DNA of 62,796 nt from the NCBI GenBank assembly GCA_004368235.1, contig JXTW01000010.1:1-62796 (forward strand). The letters run 5' to 3'. Source of the stretch: Helicobacter anseris. Lineage in GTDB: Bacteria > Campylobacterota > Campylobacteria > Campylobacterales > Helicobacteraceae. Each line of letters starts with the position of its first letter. Positions within the stretch are counted from its first letter, which is position 1. Under the pieces are notes generated by a model. That model was not told the origin of the DNA. It searched no databases and was given only the letters and a program-made list of their open reading frames with translations. The position numbers and the translations under genes were made by a program. This document shows positions 26,814 through 35,440 of the stretch, one piece after another.

Positions 26814-27299
26814 ATGAGGAGAGATAAAACAAATAAAATACTTCTGTTTACAATTATGGCTTTAGTAATAGGGATTATTATTGGTAGTGGTGTTTACACT
26901 TTCATTAATGCTAATGGTTTTTCCTATCTTAGTAATGATTCTGCTGCGTGTAATAATTGTCATGTGATGAATGAAGTTTATGATGATTATAATAAATCCT
27001 CGCATAAAGCGGTTGCACAATGTGGCGATTGCCACTTACCTCATAATTTTATACGTAAGTGGATTGGTAAGGCTCAAAGTGGAATCGGGCATATGATAGC
27101 TTTTACTTTTGATAAAAATCTACCTTCTCATTTTGAAGCAAATAAAAATACCAAAAAATGGGTGCAAGAAAATTGCATTGCTTGCCATCAAGACTATATT
27201 AGCAATGTGGTTAATCCATCTTTAAGAGCAGAACATAATAATAGTGCGCTTAGTTGCGTATCTTGTCATAAAGATGTTGGTCATAAACGCGATTTTTAA
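26814..27299 (+). CDS. nrfH: Cytochrome c nitrite reductase small subunit (menaquinol dehydrogenase)
   Basis: Membrane-anchored tetrahaem cytochrome of the NapC/NirT family that passes electrons from menaquinol to NrfA in the periplasm. The 161 residues have one N-terminal transmembrane helix and four CxxCH sites, at Cys46 (CNNCHVM, with the following Met as in NrfH haem 1), Cys70, Cys121 and Cys148. AGAAGG precedes the ATG, and nrfA follows after 19 bases. Confidence 0.97.
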   Translation: MRRDKTNKILLFTIMALVIGIIIGSGVYTFINANGFSYLSNDSAACNNCHVMNEVYDDYNKSSHKAVAQCGDCHLPHNFIRKWIGKAQSGIGHMIAFTFDKNLPSHFEANKNTKKWVQENCIACHQDYISNVVNPSLRAEHNNSALSCVSCHKDVGHKRDF

Positions 27300-27318
27300 C
27301 TTAACATAAGGAGTAATA

Positions 27319-29034
27319 ATGAAAACAAAAACTTTAATTTTTACTATTGCTATTGGTATAGTAGTAGGTGTCGGAATTGCATGGTTTGGTGCAGATATTG
27401 CCACTAAAAAAGGTGAGCAAATAGCCTTAAAAACAGCACCATCAATAGAACTTAGTGATGATAATGTTGATTTTGCACTATGGGGAGCAAAGTTTCCTGA
27501 TTATTTAGATATGTATATGCAGATGAAAGATTCTGGGAAATTTGCAACTGAATTTGCTGGTAGTTATCCTTATAGCAAGATTAATCGTTACCCGCAATTA
27601 ACTATGTTCTGGGATGGTTATGCTTTTAAATATGATTATAATCAAAATCGTAGCCATTATTATTCTCAGATTGATCAAATGGAAACTTTGCGTAATAATA
27701 AAGAATACTTAAATGCCCATGGGTTGAGTGCATTTGATGGTCAACCGGGTGCATGTATGAATTGTCATACGGGAAATCTACAAAATCTTGTTAAGAAATT
27801 CGGATGGATAGAGTTTAATACAATGAAATATTGGACTATTCTTAAATTAATGGATGGTCCAAAAGATATACATCATAAGCAAATGGGAAGTACTTGTGCA
27901 GATTGTCATAATCCTAAAGATATGGGTTTGCGTGTAACTCGTCCAGCAGCTATAAATGCGCTTGTAGCACGTGGTTATGAAAAAGATAGTCAATATGGCA
28001 TCAAGGCTAGTCGTCAAGAGATGAGATCACTTGTGTGTATGCAATGCCATGTAGAGTATTATAACCAGCCAACTGGTAAAAAAGTGATGGTTAAAGCAGA
28101 GACAAATTACAAGGAAACTGATGTGCTTGAGAATGGAAATAAGATCGTAAAAAAAGAAGTTTCTGGTATCGAGCTTACTTACCCATGGAAATTTTGGAAA
28201 AAAGGTCAACCCTTTAGAATCGAAATGTTTGATGATTATTATAAGAGTGTGCGCGATAGTTTTCCTTATGATTTTGTGCATGCAAGCACTAAGGCTCCAA
28301 TTTTGAAAATGCAACATCCAGAAGCCGAGCTTTATTCTGGTAGTGTACACGCAGCAAATGGTGTAAGCTGTGCAGATTGCCATATGCCTTATACTCGTAA
28401 AGGTGCTCTTAAAGTCACTCAACATAATATCGCTTCACCACTTAAAGATGTTAATGCTTCTTGTAAATCTTGTCATACTCAAAATGAAGAGTATCTTAAA
28501 GAACAAGTACGCGATATTCAACGTACAAGTGCAGCTAATATCCGTAGCGCAGAATATGCTGTAGCTAGTCTTATTGCTGATATAACCACTTTAAGAAAAG
28601 AAATGGCTAAACTCCCAGAGTTTGCAAAGATTACAGATTCTAAGGCTAGAGATGAGGCTATTAGCAAGGCTATTAAGCCAGTTTTAGAGCTACATAGAAA
28701 GTCGCAGATGCGAGCTGATTTCTTGAATGCAGAGAATTCAAGCGGGTTTCATAATCCACGTGAAACAAATAGGATTGCTGCACAGGGTATTGCTTTAGCT
28801 AAAGAGGGGCAAGCTAAGGTTATAGAGTTGGGATTAAAATATGGAATTAAAATAACTGCAAGTAATCTTGGTTTTGAAGATATGAGAAAAATTGCTCCTA
28901 AACCAGTAGAGATTAATGCTAAGAGATATTATGAAAGTCCAGCTCAAGATAATACTCCAAAAGAGTTGTTGGATTTGGATAAAAATTTAGTTCTTTATAA
29001 CTATAAAATTCTAGATAAGCGCGTATCTAAATAA
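27319..29034 (+). CDS. nrfA: Cytochrome c nitrite reductase catalytic subunit (pentahaem)
   Basis: Periplasmic enzyme reducing nitrite to ammonium, 571 residues with an N-terminal signal anchor. There are five CxxCH sites: Cys146 (CMNCH), Cys193 (CADCH), Cys240 (CMQCH), Cys351 (CADCH) and Cys382 (CKSCH). The first is the active-site haem, which in most NrfA proteins is attached by CxxCK. Other catalytic residues are conserved: Arg111 (NQNRSHYY), the Tyr after haem 3 (CHVEYY), and His333 in KMQHPE. AAGGAG precedes the ATG. nrfI/nrfJ are not in this window. Confidence 0.97.
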   Translation: MKTKTLIFTIAIGIVVGVGIAWFGADIATKKGEQIALKTAPSIELSDDNVDFALWGAKFPDYLDMYMQMKDSGKFATEFAGSYPYSKINRYPQLTMFWDGYAFKYDYNQNRSHYYSQIDQMETLRNNKEYLNAHGLSAFDGQPGACMNCHTGNLQNLVKKFGWIEFNTMKYWTILKLMDGPKDIHHKQMGSTCADCHNPKDMGLRVTRPAAINALVARGYEKDSQYGIKASRQEMRSLVCMQCHVEYYNQPTGKKVMVKAETNYKETDVLENGNKIVKKEVSGIELTYPWKFWKKGQPFRIEMFDDYYKSVRDSFPYDFVHASTKAPILKMQHPEAELYSGSVHAANGVSCADCHMPYTRKGALKVTQHNIASPLKDVNASCKSCHTQNEEYLKEQVRDIQRTSAANIRSAEYAVASLIADITTLRKEMAKLPEFAKITDSKARDEAISKAIKPVLELHRKSQMRADFLNAENSSGFHNPRETNRIAAQGIALAKEGQAKVIELGLKYGIKITASNLGFEDMRKIAPKPVEINAKRYYESPAQDNTPKELLDLDKNLVLYNYKILDKRVSK

Positions 29035-29039
29035 TTTTA

Positions 29040-29072
29040 TTAGAGAATCTGATATAGATTCTCTAATCTTCT
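29040..29072 (+). terminator. Likely terminator after nrfA
   Basis: TTAGAGAATCT (29040-29050), a five-base loop and the exact complement AGATTCTCTAA (29056-29066) are followed by TCTTCT. The 11-bp stem lies five bases after the nrfA stop. The T-run is broken, so efficiency is uncertain. Confidence 0.6.
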
Positions 29073-29131
29073 AGACTCTCTTAAATCAAAATTTGTATAA
29101 TTTCTAAATCAAATATTATTCCGAGGAAAAA

Positions 29132-30103
29132 ATGTCAAAATTTTTAAAATGGGGCGTTTGCATAGGAGCTGGTCTAATTGTTGTTTTATTTTTGCTGGTT
29201 TGCTATGTTAGCTCAAAAGTTAAGAGTGAATTAGAAAATAATCTTAATGGATATGCACATTATTTTAATCAGCAATACACTGATGTACTACATGACATTA
29301 ATAATATGAATGATGCGAAAATAAGGCTATCCCCTTTTGTATGCAATGGTATTATTAATTATGATTGTAAAACTAGCTTAGATGTTATTTTAGATAGACA
29401 AACACAAAGTGGCTTTAAGGTTAAGGATCTTAATCTTAGTTTTAGTGATATTCGTACTAATTCTATGAAGATAGGCTTAAGTGGAGTTATAGAAAATGTC
29501 AATACTTTAGAGACTGAATCTGCAATAGTGCCGAAAAATTTTGCGCTATCTAGCGTACTTAAGATTATTGATCGTCAAAAAGGTCAGATGGAGAATGCTA
29601 CTGTTTTAAGATTTCAATCAAATGCAATGAAGGCAAAAATTGAAGCTGGATATGGGATGCGAGATTTAAGTTTGGCTAATAAAAATATTATCAAAGTTAT
29701 TCAAACTATTTTAGCTGAGAGTGGCGGATTGGCTAATCTTGATTTAGAGTTTATGATAAAAAATTTTGCATTAAAGCTAGAAGGTAAGAATATTAGAGAG
29801 GTATTTGCAAATATTCTTAAAGCACAAAATGATTTGGAATATGATAAAAAAGTTGATTCTATGATTTGGCTTATTGGAGGAATGTTACCTAGTTTTGGCT
29901 TTAGTGATTCGGCAAATATTTCAGCTTTACAGACTATGGCTTCCCAATTATCAAGATTTTTTAAATCACAAGATGATAATTTTCTTTTTAATCTAGAGGC
30001 TAGAGATGAAGTTTGGGGCAGATTTTCAGACTTTAATGAGATAAATTTGCAGCATTTTATACAGAACTTAGATAAGAATTTTATATTTAAGGCTGGGCAG
30101 TGA
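29132..30103 (+). CDS. Hypothetical membrane-anchored protein
   Basis: A 323-residue protein with one N-terminal hydrophobic helix (CIGAGLIVVLFLLVCYVSS, about 10-28) and a large extracytoplasmic domain of mixed strands and helices with two cysteines (FVCNGIINYDCK, probably a disulfide). Residues about 95-150 resemble the repetitive beta structure of lipid-transfer-like proteins, but I cannot place it in a family. It overlaps dgkA by four bases, hinting at an envelope-related role. GAGG lies upstream of the ATG. Confidence 0.7.
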   Translation: MSKFLKWGVCIGAGLIVVLFLLVCYVSSKVKSELENNLNGYAHYFNQQYTDVLHDINNMNDAKIRLSPFVCNGIINYDCKTSLDVILDRQTQSGFKVKDLNLSFSDIRTNSMKIGLSGVIENVNTLETESAIVPKNFALSSVLKIIDRQKGQMENATVLRFQSNAMKAKIEAGYGMRDLSLANKNIIKVIQTILAESGGLANLDLEFMIKNFALKLEGKNIREVFANILKAQNDLEYDKKVDSMIWLIGGMLPSFGFSDSANISALQTMASQLSRFFKSQDDNFLFNLEARDEVWGRFSDFNEINLQHFIQNLDKNFIFKAGQ

Positions 30104-30480
30104 AAGACTGTAATAAAAAAGGAAAGCAGGGGTTCAAACGTATTTTGAACGCTTTTAAATATTCTTGTAGCGGTCTTATATCTGCTTGGTTGGATGAGGC
30201 AGCCTTTAGACAAGTTTTAAGTTTTGGATTAATATTTATTATTCTGGGATTATATTTTGGTGATGATTTCACAAAAAAAGCTCTTTTGATTTTGCCATGT
30301 TTTCTTTGTATTATTGTAGAATTGATTAATAGTGCAATTGAAAATGCAGTTGATTTTACAGGTACCCAGATTCACCCATTGGCTAAAAAGGCTAAAGATA
30401 TGGGTAGTGCAGCACAATTAGTGTGTATTGTGCTGTTTTTTGTTATTTGGGGAGGCTTTATATTAGAAAAATTTTATTAA
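30100..30480 (+). CDS. dgkA: Diacylglycerol kinase
   Basis: Small trimeric inner-membrane kinase that recycles diacylglycerol to phosphatidate. The 126 residues hold three hydrophobic helices and the active-site signature ELINSAIENAVD, followed by AKKAKDMGSAAQLV. It begins with GTG inside the stop of the preceding gene (GTGA overlap). Its stop overlaps that of the convergent gene at 30477 by four bases. Confidence 0.96.
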   Translation: MKDCNKKGKQGFKRILNAFKYSCSGLISAWLDEAAFRQVLSFGLIFIILGLYFGDDFTKKALLILPCFLCIIVELINSAIENAVDFTGTQIHPLAKKAKDMGSAAQLVCIVLFFVIWGGFILEKFY

Positions 30481-30776
30481 ATAAGTATATCTAAGAATTG
30501 TGTTGATGGTTTTGAAGATGGGGCTTCATCCATCGGCTCATTTTTATTTTCCGATTCTTTTTGTTTACGTTCTTCTTGGGAATTTTTTTGATTTTTCCTG
30601 TCTTTGTCAATTTTTTGAGCATCTTCTGGAGTACGCACTTCTTCAATTTCTTTTAGCTTATCAGTGTGTTCTTGTAGATTAAGTAGCGTAGCATCAACGC
30701 GATTGGTTTGATTTTGTAAACTAGCTTGAGTATTCTGATTGATATAGGTAAGATTACCAATAGGTGATATTGCCAT
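30477..30776 (-). CDS. Small polar protein of unknown function
   Basis: A 99-residue protein beginning MAISPIGNLTYINQN, then very rich in Gln, Asn, Glu and Lys with a predicted helix around 25-75, and a short hydrophobic C-terminus (FLDILI). It has no signal peptide. It is the last gene of the nadK-recN-NFACT run, eight bases after the NFACT gene. Similar short proteins with this N-terminus seem conserved in Helicobacter, some listed with flagellar genes, but that is memory rather than sequence proof. Confidence 0.65.
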   Translation of the reverse strand: MAISPIGNLTYINQNTQASLQNQTNRVDATLLNLQEHTDKLKEIEEVRTPEDAQKIDKDRKNQKNSQEERKQKESENKNEPMDEAPSSKPSTQFLDILI

Positions 30777-30784
30777 AAGTTTCC

Positions 30785-32128
30785 TTAGAGTTTAAAACAT
30801 AGTTTTTGATATTTAGAGTAATTCACTCGGGCCTTTTCTTTGATTTTAACAAATTTTCTTAATGTATAATCGACCTCAAAATTTCCTTTTTGATTAATAT
30901 TAAGACCAATTAGGATTTCAGCAGCACGTTGTAAGATAGATTGTGAGGGATAGTTTTTCCCACAATGGATAATTAAATGAGAAGATGGAATGTCTTTAAT
31001 ATGCATCCATATGTCATTAGCTTTGGCATTTTCTAATAAAAGTTGATTTTCATTTTGATTGCGGCCAATGCTAATTTTGTAATTTTGAATAAAAAAGACT
31101 TCACCAATTTTAGCTTGATCTTTTTTTGCGTATTTTTTTGGTTTTAGGGCAGAGAGGAGCTCTGGGTTTTTTGTATGAGTAATTAAATGAATTTGTTTTG
31201 AGATAAAAGAGATTTTAGAGTTTAGATTTTCACGTTCTAGGTGGATTCCATTTGCTTTTTTAGCTAGTTTTTTACTTTCTTTAAACATAGCATTGATTGC
31301 ATCTTGAGGGAGAGCATAGGGCTTTGGAATACAGATAGTTATGGTTTTATTATCAAAATCTTTTAAACTTATTTGACTAGCATAAGGTTGGATTTGATGG
31401 ATATGATTAAGTAGAATTGTGGCATGTTTATTTAAGATATTTTTCTGTTTTAGAAGGTATTCTTCCTTAGGAAGAGAATCTAAAATATTTTGTAATTTTT
31501 GTTGCATCCTATATAGAGAGGAGAGAATATTTTGCCGTTCTTTTTCTAGTTTTTGTAAAAGTGCATTTTCATAAGTTTTTGTTAAAAAAGTCATTAGTAG
31601 ATTTTTATTTTGTTTCATAAAGTATGTTTTGTCTTTTGGAGATGAAAGTTTTATTGATTTGATAGGTTGAGGGAGTGGAGATAGGGGTTGATTGATTTTT
31701 ATCGTTCTTGAGGTTTTATCACTATTTAAGTGGCGTAGAGCTTCTAGAATAATAGAGTTAGAATCGGTAATAATAACATTGGTGTGTTTACCAGTTAACT
31801 CAAAATGCAAGAAAAACTCTTTAGTTTTATAAGAGAAGTTTTGAGTACAATGAAATATTAAAATACGATTATCACCATCAGTATAGCATGAGAGAAGTTT
31901 GGCATGATTGAAGTTTGCTAAGTATTTGTCAAATGGAGCATTATAGCTAGATTCTATCAGCATATTAGAGGTGCAAAAAATTTTAGCATTACTTTTAGTA
32001 ACATCAATATAAAAAACTTGATTATCTAGCTGTAGTTTAAAAATATTATCATCAATTCGTTTTATATTAATAAGTGTATGAAAGCTAGAAAAAAATGCAG
32101 CAATAGATTTTAAAATTTCAATATTCAC
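30785..32128 (-). CDS. NFACT (RqcH/fibronectin-binding-like) protein
   Basis: A 447-residue protein with the NFACT layout: an N-terminal nucleic-acid-binding domain, a central coiled coil (about 180-330) and a C-terminal NFACT-R domain containing IGRNQNENQLLLENAKANDI and WMHIKDIPSSHLIIHCG. Family members (RqcH, Tae2/NEMF) bind stalled 50S-peptidyl-tRNA and add C-terminal tails; older annotations say fibronectin-binding. It is shorter than RqcH of Firmicutes (about 570), so the middle is reduced. It overlaps recN by 11 bases. Confidence 0.88.
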   Translation of the reverse strand: MNIEILKSIAAFFSSFHTLINIKRIDDNIFKLQLDNQVFYIDVTKSNAKIFCTSNMLIESSYNAPFDKYLANFNHAKLLSCYTDGDNRILIFHCTQNFSYKTKEFFLHFELTGKHTNVIITDSNSIILEALRHLNSDKTSRTIKINQPLSPLPQPIKSIKLSSPKDKTYFMKQNKNLLMTFLTKTYENALLQKLEKERQNILSSLYRMQQKLQNILDSLPKEEYLLKQKNILNKHATILLNHIHQIQPYASQISLKDFDNKTITICIPKPYALPQDAINAMFKESKKLAKKANGIHLERENLNSKISFISKQIHLITHTKNPELLSALKPKKYAKKDQAKIGEVFFIQNYKISIGRNQNENQLLLENAKANDIWMHIKDIPSSHLIIHCGKNYPSQSILQRAAEILIGLNINQKGNFEVDYTLRKFVKIKEKARVNYSKYQKLCFKL

Positions 32129-33656
32129 TACTAAGCCCTAATCTAGTTTTGGCAAATTCTAGCGCTTCTTTTGTAATTTTGCTACCACTTATCATACGAG
32201 CTATCTCATAGATTTTGCCATTATTATCCAATAGAGTAATTTGGCTGTGCTTGTCATTTTTACTAACAAGATAGTGTGCATCAGCAAGTGCTGGAATATG
32301 TGGTTGATGGGATATGGCAAAAATTTGATAGTTTTTAGAAAGTGTTTTTAAGACTTGAGCTACGCCATCGCTTTCTTCGCCACTTAGATTTGCATCGATT
32401 TCATCTAAGATTAGTACACCTGTTTTAGGACTAAATTCAGATTCTAAACACATCATAATAAGACGCAAGCGATTGTATTCACCAGTGCTAAGATTTGATA
32501 TTTGTGTATTTGCTAGATTTAAGTCTAAATAGGTATAGCCATCACTTTTAAGCTCACCTTTTTCTAGAGATAAGATAGGGGATTTTAGCTTTAAAGAAGA
32601 ACAGAGGGTATGAATTTTATTTTTAAAATCATTTTGATATTTAAGACGTTCTTTATGCAAGTTTGTGGCTAATTCTAAGCATTCTTGTTTAAGGGCTGCT
32701 TGTTTTTCTTGCAAGGCGACTTTATTAAAACTTATATTATGATATTCTTGAAGTTTAATGCGTTCTTTTTGTAAATGAGATAAGGCATTTTCTATACTCC
32801 CATAGCGATTGTTTAAATCACTTAGAGAAGAGATTCTATCTAGAATCTCTTCTGGATTTATTTCTTCCAGATTTTGTAGCTTTTCTAGTTCATTTTCTAG
32901 TTTTGCCTGAGTATCAGATAGTTCATTATCTAGACTTTGACTATCTAAATTTAGAGCATTTAGGGCTTGTTGAATAGTCTGAAAAGAATTAAAGCATTCT
33001 AGGGCTTTTAAGATAAGAGTAGTGAGTTTCTCTTTTTTTGAAAGATGTTTTTTTAAATTTAAAAGTTCCTCATACTCACCAATTTTTGGATTTATGGATT
33101 CTATTTTTTGGATCTCAAATGCTGTAAATTCTTTTAGCTCTGTGATTTGTTTTTCTTGTTCTAAAAGCTCTTTGAGATCGAGTTCTATTTGTCTTAATTC
33201 TTGAAATTTAGTTTTAAACTTTTTTAGATTCTCTTGATGTTCGCCTTTAATGCTTAAATCTAGAATATGTAATATATTTTGCTCCTCTAATTCTGTAGCA
33301 TTTTTAAGAGATATATGTTTAATAAAAGGAGAGAGTATGGCTTGAAGAGTTTTTTTGCTGATAGGGTTTGAGTTAAAAAAAAAGCGTGTTTTTTCTTTTT
33401 TTTGAATATTTAAAATAATTTCTTCATTCTCTTCATACTCAATGCCATACTCTTGTGTATTAATTGGTATTGCAGAAAGTAGAGTGCTTTGGAATTCTGC
33501 ATTACTATCTTTAAGTCCAAATGCAGCTAAAAGAGATTGCATAAATACTGACTTACCACTACCACTTGCACCACTAAAAACATTTAATCCAGGTTGTAGT
33601 TCTAAGTTAATTTCAGGGAAGATAATAGCATTTTTTATGATAATTTTTTCAATCAT
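32118..33656 (-). CDS. recN: DNA repair protein RecN
   Basis: SMC-like ATPase for double-strand break repair, 512 residues. Walker A is GASGSGKSVF near residue 30. A long antiparallel coiled coil spans about 150-370. The ABC signature region is NLSTGEYNRLRLIMMCLESE, with Walker B VLILDEIDANLSG and the H-loop AISHQPHIPALAD. It overlaps nadK upstream by eight bases and the NFACT gene downstream by 11, so the three are translationally linked. Confidence 0.95.
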   Translation of the reverse strand: MIEKIIIKNAIIFPEINLELQPGLNVFSGASGSGKSVFMQSLLAAFGLKDSNAEFQSTLLSAIPINTQEYGIEYEENEEIILNIQKKEKTRFFFNSNPISKKTLQAILSPFIKHISLKNATELEEQNILHILDLSIKGEHQENLKKFKTKFQELRQIELDLKELLEQEKQITELKEFTAFEIQKIESINPKIGEYEELLNLKKHLSKKEKLTTLILKALECFNSFQTIQQALNALNLDSQSLDNELSDTQAKLENELEKLQNLEEINPEEILDRISSLSDLNNRYGSIENALSHLQKERIKLQEYHNISFNKVALQEKQAALKQECLELATNLHKERLKYQNDFKNKIHTLCSSLKLKSPILSLEKGELKSDGYTYLDLNLANTQISNLSTGEYNRLRLIMMCLESEFSPKTGVLILDEIDANLSGEESDGVAQVLKTLSKNYQIFAISHQPHIPALADAHYLVSKNDKHSQITLLDNNGKIYEIARMISGSKITKEALEFAKTRLGLSSEY

Positions 33657-34542
33657 TGCATTCTCCAGAATCTGTGTTAGATGGTTGTGCCAAGAGGTTT
33701 TGTCCCCATTGAAACTTTTCTTTCAGGACTTGAAAATAACAACGATTTTTGGGTTGAATGAGGATGGCTCCTTTAGAAGCTTTTTTGATAGTTAGAATAG
33801 AGGTTTTATCCAGAGAGACTTGTTCTTGACCATCCACAAGTAAGGTAGCAGGACTGCCAACACAAAAACTAAATACAAATGAAGGGTCTAATACCATTGG
33901 ACGCTGTGTAAGTGTATGAGCAGCTACTGGTGTAAGGAGAATATTTTGACATAATGGATAAACAATAGAACCGCCAGCTGATATATTATAGGCAGTGGAT
34001 CCTGTTGGGGTAGCGATGATGAGGCTATCAGCTCGGTAGGTATTAAAAATATGGCTATCAATATAGGCTGATATTTCTAATATTCCATGGCTAGGAGAAT
34101 TTTGACAAATTAAAAATTCATTAATTGCAAAGAAATTTTGAGAATTAAGTTCTGCTTCTAGCATCATATGTTCTTGCATGATATATTCACCATTATAAAG
34201 ATCTTTGGCAAATTCTTTTACTTGACTAGGAGAAATAGCAGTAAGAAAGCCTAAATTTCCTACATTGATGCCAAATATGGGGATATGTTTACCATAAAGC
34301 TTGCGACAGACTGAAAGAAGAGTGCCATCTCCACCAAGAGAAGTCATTGCATCTACGTTTTGAATAAGCCATTTAAGACTATGTCCATCTAGTCCAAAAC
34401 TTTTAGCACAAGATTCTTCTAAAAAAAGTTCAATCCCAGAGTATAAAAAATCTTGTTTGATTTTTAATAGAGCAGCTTTGATATTTGGTGTATTAGGTCT
34501 TGTGATGATTCCTAATTTTTTGATTTTTTTTGATTTTTGCAT
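33649..34542 (-). CDS. nadK: NAD kinase
   Basis: Phosphorylates NAD to NADP, completing the pathway begun by nadA/nadC in this window. The 297 residues contain the family motifs SLGGDGTLLSVCR, INVGNLGFLTAI, NEFLI, and TPTGSTAYNISAGGSIVYP. It is the first gene of the leftward operon with recN. The cysteine-rich C-terminus (DSGECND) is a lineage feature with no assigned role. Confidence 0.96.
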   Translation of the reverse strand: MQKSKKIKKLGIITRPNTPNIKAALLKIKQDFLYSGIELFLEESCAKSFGLDGHSLKWLIQNVDAMTSLGGDGTLLSVCRKLYGKHIPIFGINVGNLGFLTAISPSQVKEFAKDLYNGEYIMQEHMMLEAELNSQNFFAINEFLICQNSPSHGILEISAYIDSHIFNTYRADSLIIATPTGSTAYNISAGGSIVYPLCQNILLTPVAAHTLTQRPMVLDPSFVFSFCVGSPATLLVDGQEQVSLDKTSILTIKKASKGAILIQPKNRCYFQVLKEKFQWGQNLLAQPSNTDSGECND

Positions 34543-34647
34543 TTAATATCTCTTTTGATTTATATCTATAATACTTAATTCAGGGAGCTAGAGTTTTATA
34601 ATTGTAGCATATATTACTAATCTTAATTGAGATTGGAAAAGTTGTAT

Positions 34648-34653
34648 TATAAT
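34648..34653 (+). promoter_or_regulatory. -10 element that decides the TSUP gene start
   Basis: A consensus TATAAT lies downstream of the possible TTG start at 34627 and 18 bases before the ATG at 34672. Transcription from it would begin near 34660, leaving only the ATG on the message. Confidence 0.6.
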
Positions 34654-34671
34654 GATTTAAAGAGGTTAAAG

Positions 34672-35439
34672 ATGATTTTTTTATATGTATTTATTGGTGT
34701 TTTTGCTGGAGTTACTTCAGGACTTTTTGGCTTAGGTGGAGGGACGACAATAGTACCATCTATGCTATCTTTTGGTTTTAGTGCACACCATGCTATTGGT
34801 ATTTCTGTTTTGCAAATGATTTTTGCATCTATTTTTGGCAGTATTTTGAATTATAAAAAACGTCTTTTTTCATTTAGAGAGGGTATCTTTTTAGGCGTAG
34901 GTGGGCTTATTGGAGCGAGTTTTTCAGGTGTAATTTTAAGTATATTATCTGAAGTAGTATTAGAGAGTGTATTTTTAGCCTTAATGTGTTATAGCCTTTA
35001 TCAGTTTGCCTTAGGGAAAAAGGCAAAACAAGAAAATGCAAGTATTAAGATGAGTCTTAAAAAGGAAAATTTAATTTTAATATTTGCTGGTAGTCTCACT
35101 GGTATTTTTGCTATTTCTTTAGGAGTTGGTGGGGGGCTTATTATGATGCCAATTTTAATGCGTTTTTTAGGGTATGATACGAAAAAAATTAGTGCTCTTG
35201 CATTATTTTTTATTATTTTTTCCTCCATTTCTGGAAGTTATTCTTTATTTAGTCATGGAGTGATTGATACGGCTGTTATACATATAGGACTTGTGATTGG
35301 AATAGCAAGTATGTTTGGAGTTAGTATTGGGATTTTTATGATGGAGAAAATCTCCAATTTTTGGCATAAACGACTTTTATTTTTGGTATATATAATAAGT
35401 ATTTGTGCTACAGCTTTTAGTTTGATACAAAAGATTTAA
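34672..35439 (+). CDS. TauE/SafE (TSUP) family permease
   Basis: A 255-residue membrane protein with about eight hydrophobic helices and the internal duplication typical of TSUP carriers: GVTSGLFGLGGGTTIVPSML in the first half and GIFAISLGVGGGLIMMPIL in the second. Substrates in the family include sulfite, sulfonates and other organic anions; this one is unknown. The ATG at 34672 is chosen over the in-frame TTG at 34627 because AGAGG (34661-34665) lies six bases before it and a -10 element lies between the two starts. Confidence 0.9.
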   Translation: MIFLYVFIGVFAGVTSGLFGLGGGTTIVPSMLSFGFSAHHAIGISVLQMIFASIFGSILNYKKRLFSFREGIFLGVGGLIGASFSGVILSILSEVVLESVFLALMCYSLYQFALGKKAKQENASIKMSLKKENLILIFAGSLTGIFAISLGVGGGLIMMPILMRFLGYDTKKISALALFFIIFSSISGSYSLFSHGVIDTAVIHIGLVIGIASMFGVSIGIFMMEKISNFWHKRLLFLVYIISICATAFSLIQKI

Positions 35440-35440
35440 A

